Below are positions 61,993 through 64,000 of a stretch of DNA of 64,000 bases, piece by piece. The position numbers and the translations under genes were made by a program. Origin of the DNA: JADJPO01 sp963828555 (GTDB lineage: Bacteria > Actinomycetota > Actinomycetes > Actinomycetales > Kineosporiaceae). The DNA lies in the NCBI GenBank assembly GCA_963828555.1, contig CAWHEL010000002.1, forward strand, positions 1,426,001-1,490,000, in the 5' to 3' direction. The notes beneath the pieces are model-generated. The model had not been told where the DNA came from and ran no database searches. It saw only the letters and a list, made by a program, of their open reading frames with translations. Within the stretch, counting starts at the first letter, position 1, and each line of letters begins with the position of its first letter.

Positions 61993-64000
61993 ATGACTGA
62001 CTGTGGCTGTGATGGCGGATCCGCTCATGAGGGCGGCATGGTGACCGAGGACAGCGGGGCGGCGGCGTTCGGCCCGTTCCCTCGTCCGGACGGACCGACG
62101 CCGTGGCCGCCGCCCAATTGGCGCTGCCTGCGCCGCAGGGGGATCAGCGGCCGTTACTCCGGAAGTGCCGACCAGACAACCGTTCTGCGGACTGAGCGGC
62201 TCGAACTGAGGCTCGACATCGACACCCGCGACTCGCCCGACTCGCCGGTGATGAACAAGGTCTCCGGCGATCAGTTCGTCCGGAACTTCCGGCCCTTCCC
62301 GCCCGGTTTCGGCCCGGAGCTGTACAGCCACTCCTGGATCGTGGACAACCCGGCAGTGGCCTGGGCACGGTGCAGTGCCACCATCACCGGGGACGTGCGC
62401 TACTTCAGCGGGAGTCGCCCCCCGACCACGGTGCGGATCGTGGTCACCTGGGGGCTGGGGGCGCCGACCACCGCCACCGTGACCTTCAGCGGTGGCGTCA
62501 CCGGCACGTACTCCGGGATGACGTTCGTGAGTGATTCCTTCCGCACCCTCGAACTCGAGATGGACTACTGCGACAGCGCCGATGCGGCTCCGCTGACGCC
62601 CAGCTACGGAACCCTGCAGCACAGCAACCACCCGGCCGACATCTCCAGCCGGACCCTGACCATCGACTCGGTCTATCGCGAGGCCGGCGTTCAGCTCAGC
62701 TACAGCGCAGGTTCCAGCACGGTCGACGATTCTGCCCCCGGGTTCGCCACGTGGAACGTGGCCGAACTGCACGACGCCATGGAGACCGCTTTCAGCCGCT
62801 ACACCTCGGCGTGGCCGAACTGGAGGCTCTGGGGCCTGCAGGTCGGCGCCTTCGACAGCTCCTCGCTCGGCGGCATCATGTTCGATGCGCCGGCCGCCAA
62901 CGGCGGCGCCGGGGAGCGCCCGGACCGGCAGGGATTCGCGGTCGCCCGCAACCACTCGTGGTTCACCAACCTGGTCAGCAGTCCCTCCACCCAGGCCGAG
63001 CACGAGGCGATGCGCAAGTACCTCTACGTCTGGGTGCACGAGGCCGGCCACGCCTGGAACCTGCTGCACTCCTGGAACAAGGGACGCCCGAGCTCGCTGT
63101 CCTGGATGAACTACGACTGGAAGTACGACGCGATCAACGGCGCCGACACCTTCTGGAACCGGTTCTACATGCGGTTCGACGACGAAGAACTGATCCACAT
63201 GCGCCACGGCGACCGCAAGACGGTGATCATGGGCGGCGACGACTGGGGGACAGGCGGCCATTTGGAGGCCCCTCCGACCGCCGCCCTCGAGGCCGGCCCG
63301 GGTCAGCCGGTGGAACTGCAGGTCCGGTGCAAGCCGTACGCACTACTGATGGAACCGGTGTCGGTGGAACTGCGACTGCGCAACACCACTCCGGTGCCGA
63401 TTCCGATCGACCCCCGGCTCGACCCCCGGTTCGGCACGACCACGATCGTGGTCTCCCGCCCCGATGGCACCTGGGTCGACTACGCCTCGGTGATGTGCCT
63501 GCTCAGCGACCCGCGGGAGCTGATCCTGGCTCCCGCCCCCCTCGACGCGGCGGGGGAGGGCCCCGACCGCTACTCCGAGCAGGTGCCGCTCACCTTCGGC
63601 TCGTCCGGGTTCGTCTTCGACCAGCCGGGCACCTACCGGATCAAGGCGGTCTACGACGACGGCCGGGTAACCTCGGTCAGTGATGTGGCCAGCCTCCGGG
63701 TGGGCGTGCCCGCTACCCGCGAGGAGGACCGCCTGGCGGCCGACTGGTTCACCAACGCGGTGGGACTCACCGTCGCCCTGGGCGGCTCGATGTCGCCGCA
63801 CCTGGACAGCGGTCTGGACACCCTGCGCGAGGCCGCCGATCGGTTCGCCGCCACCGACGTGGGGATGTCCGCCGCCCAGGTACTCGCCGCCGGGATCGGT
63901 GACGACTTCTACCGGCGCCAGGGCGACGAGGTGGTCCGCTTCCACCAGGCCGACCCGGAGGCGGCGCTCGCGCTGACGGAGCCTGCGCTGCAGGCCCACC
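61993..64000 (+). CDS. Metzincin-like zinc metalloprotease domain protein, 3' end beyond window
   Basis: The ATG at 61993 follows GAGGA and the frame stays open for 669 codons to the right edge. Residues 349-359 are HEAGHAWNLLH, the extended HExxHxxxxxH zinc motif of metzincins. No signal peptide is present; the N-terminus is MTDCGCDGGSAHEGG. Residues about 60-250 look beta-rich (TATITGDVRYFSGSRPP, TFSGGVTGTYSG). After the protease there is an Ig-like region (VELQVRCKPYALLMEPVSVELRLRNTT, GTYRIKAVYDDGRVTSVSD) and a C-terminal helical part. It is possibly exported by a non-classical or contractile-type route, or acts in the cytoplasm. Confidence 0.82.
   Translation, partial: MTDCGCDGGSAHEGGMVTEDSGAAAFGPFPRPDGPTPWPPPNWRCLRRRGISGRYSGSADQTTVLRTERLELRLDIDTRDSPDSPVMNKVSGDQFVRNFRPFPPGFGPELYSHSWIVDNPAVAWARCSATITGDVRYFSGSRPPTTVRIVVTWGLGAPTTATVTFSGGVTGTYSGMTFVSDSFRTLELEMDYCDSADAAPLTPSYGTLQHSNHPADISSRTLTIDSVYREAGVQLSYSAGSSTVDDSAPGFATWNVAELHDAMETAFSRYTSAWPNWRLWGLQVGAFDSSSLGGIMFDAPAANGGAGERPDRQGFAVARNHSWFTNLVSSPSTQAEHEAMRKYLYVWVHEAGHAWNLLHSWNKGRPSSLSWMNYDWKYDAINGADTFWNRFYMRFDDEELIHMRHGDRKTVIMGGDDWGTGGHLEAPPTAALEAGPGQPVELQVRCKPYALLMEPVSVELRLRNTTPVPIPIDPRLDPRFGTTTIVVSRPDGTWVDYASVMCLLSDPRELILAPAPLDAAGEGPDRYSEQVPLTFGSSGFVFDQPGTYRIKAVYDDGRVTSVSDVASLRVGVPATREEDRLAADWFTNAVGLTVALGGSMSPHLDSGLDTLREAADRFAATDVGMSAAQVLAAGIGDDFYRRQGDEVVRFHQADPEAALALTEPALQAH

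Noticed and set aside
61951..63261. 436-residue minus-strand gene
   Set aside because: It is the complement of the metzincin gene; His/Gly/Val-rich low-information sequence without motifs.

Overview
The window is very GC-rich, with G/C-ending codons, frequent GTG starts and AGGAGG-type ribosome binding sites. Its gene families (KGGVGR-type ATPases, RHS and kelch/PxKF exoproteins, actinobacterial-style excisionase/integrase remnants, NarL-type kinase clusters) point to an actinomycete (Actinomycetota). I cannot name the genus.

Layout. 1-14.6 kb looks like stable chromosome with intact genes: a glutathionyl-hydroquinone reductase (cut by the left edge), a patatin-like phospholipase, an alpha/beta hydrolase, two secreted tachylectin-like propellers, cysK-cysE, a PIG-V-like membrane mannosyltransferase, a GGDEF-EAL protein, an epimerase, an AlkZ-like glycosylase, a VOC protein and a complete tRNA-Ser(UGA) at 14593-14683. 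From there to 53.5 kb the 3' half of this tRNA recurs four more times (about 32752, 40833, 44260, 53459), always in the same orientation. I read this as a tandem array of at least four integrative elements stacked at one tRNA.

Element I (14.7-32.8 kb) holds broken RHS and kelch/PxKF exoproteins, IS remnants, a heavily frameshifted minus-strand operon (small protein, KGGVGR ATPase, PEP-utilising enzyme, isochorismatase-like hydrolase, U32-like protein), an intact divergent three-gene membrane module with an OmpA-like domain, and a broken HTH/nucleotidyltransferase pair. Element II (32.8-40.8 kb) has IS3 and methyltransferase debris, an MFS transporter with a cNMP-binding domain, a SnoaL-like protein, an adenylyl cyclase-AAA-TPR protein (3' end frameshifted) and an SRPBCC protein. 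Element III (40.9-44.3 kb) has remnants of an excisionase and an integrase, a second copy of the nucleotidyltransferase 3' end, and an intact AAA/DUF4143 ATPase preceded by four 23-bp repeats. Element IV (44.3-53.5 kb) is an intact signalling island: a receiver-only regulator, two histidine kinases whose defects are complementary, a NarL-type regulator, a DctP-like lipoprotein and a TolB-like propeller protein.

From 53.5 to 64 kb lie a membrane protein, an MDR oxidoreductase divergent from a TetR regulator (with a triple repeat between them), a Fic protein, a nucleotidyltransferase/partner pair with a complete IS (15-bp inverted repeats, CTGAG target duplication) at its end, and a metzincin-like protease open at the right edge. 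The most promising biology is the split-function kinase pair in element IV, the OmpA-containing module in element I, the cyclase/cNMP-transporter pairing in element II, and the structured attachment-site array itself. Many single-base frameshifts sit in G/C runs inside the island. They look like decay, but read-level checking would be needed to exclude assembly error.
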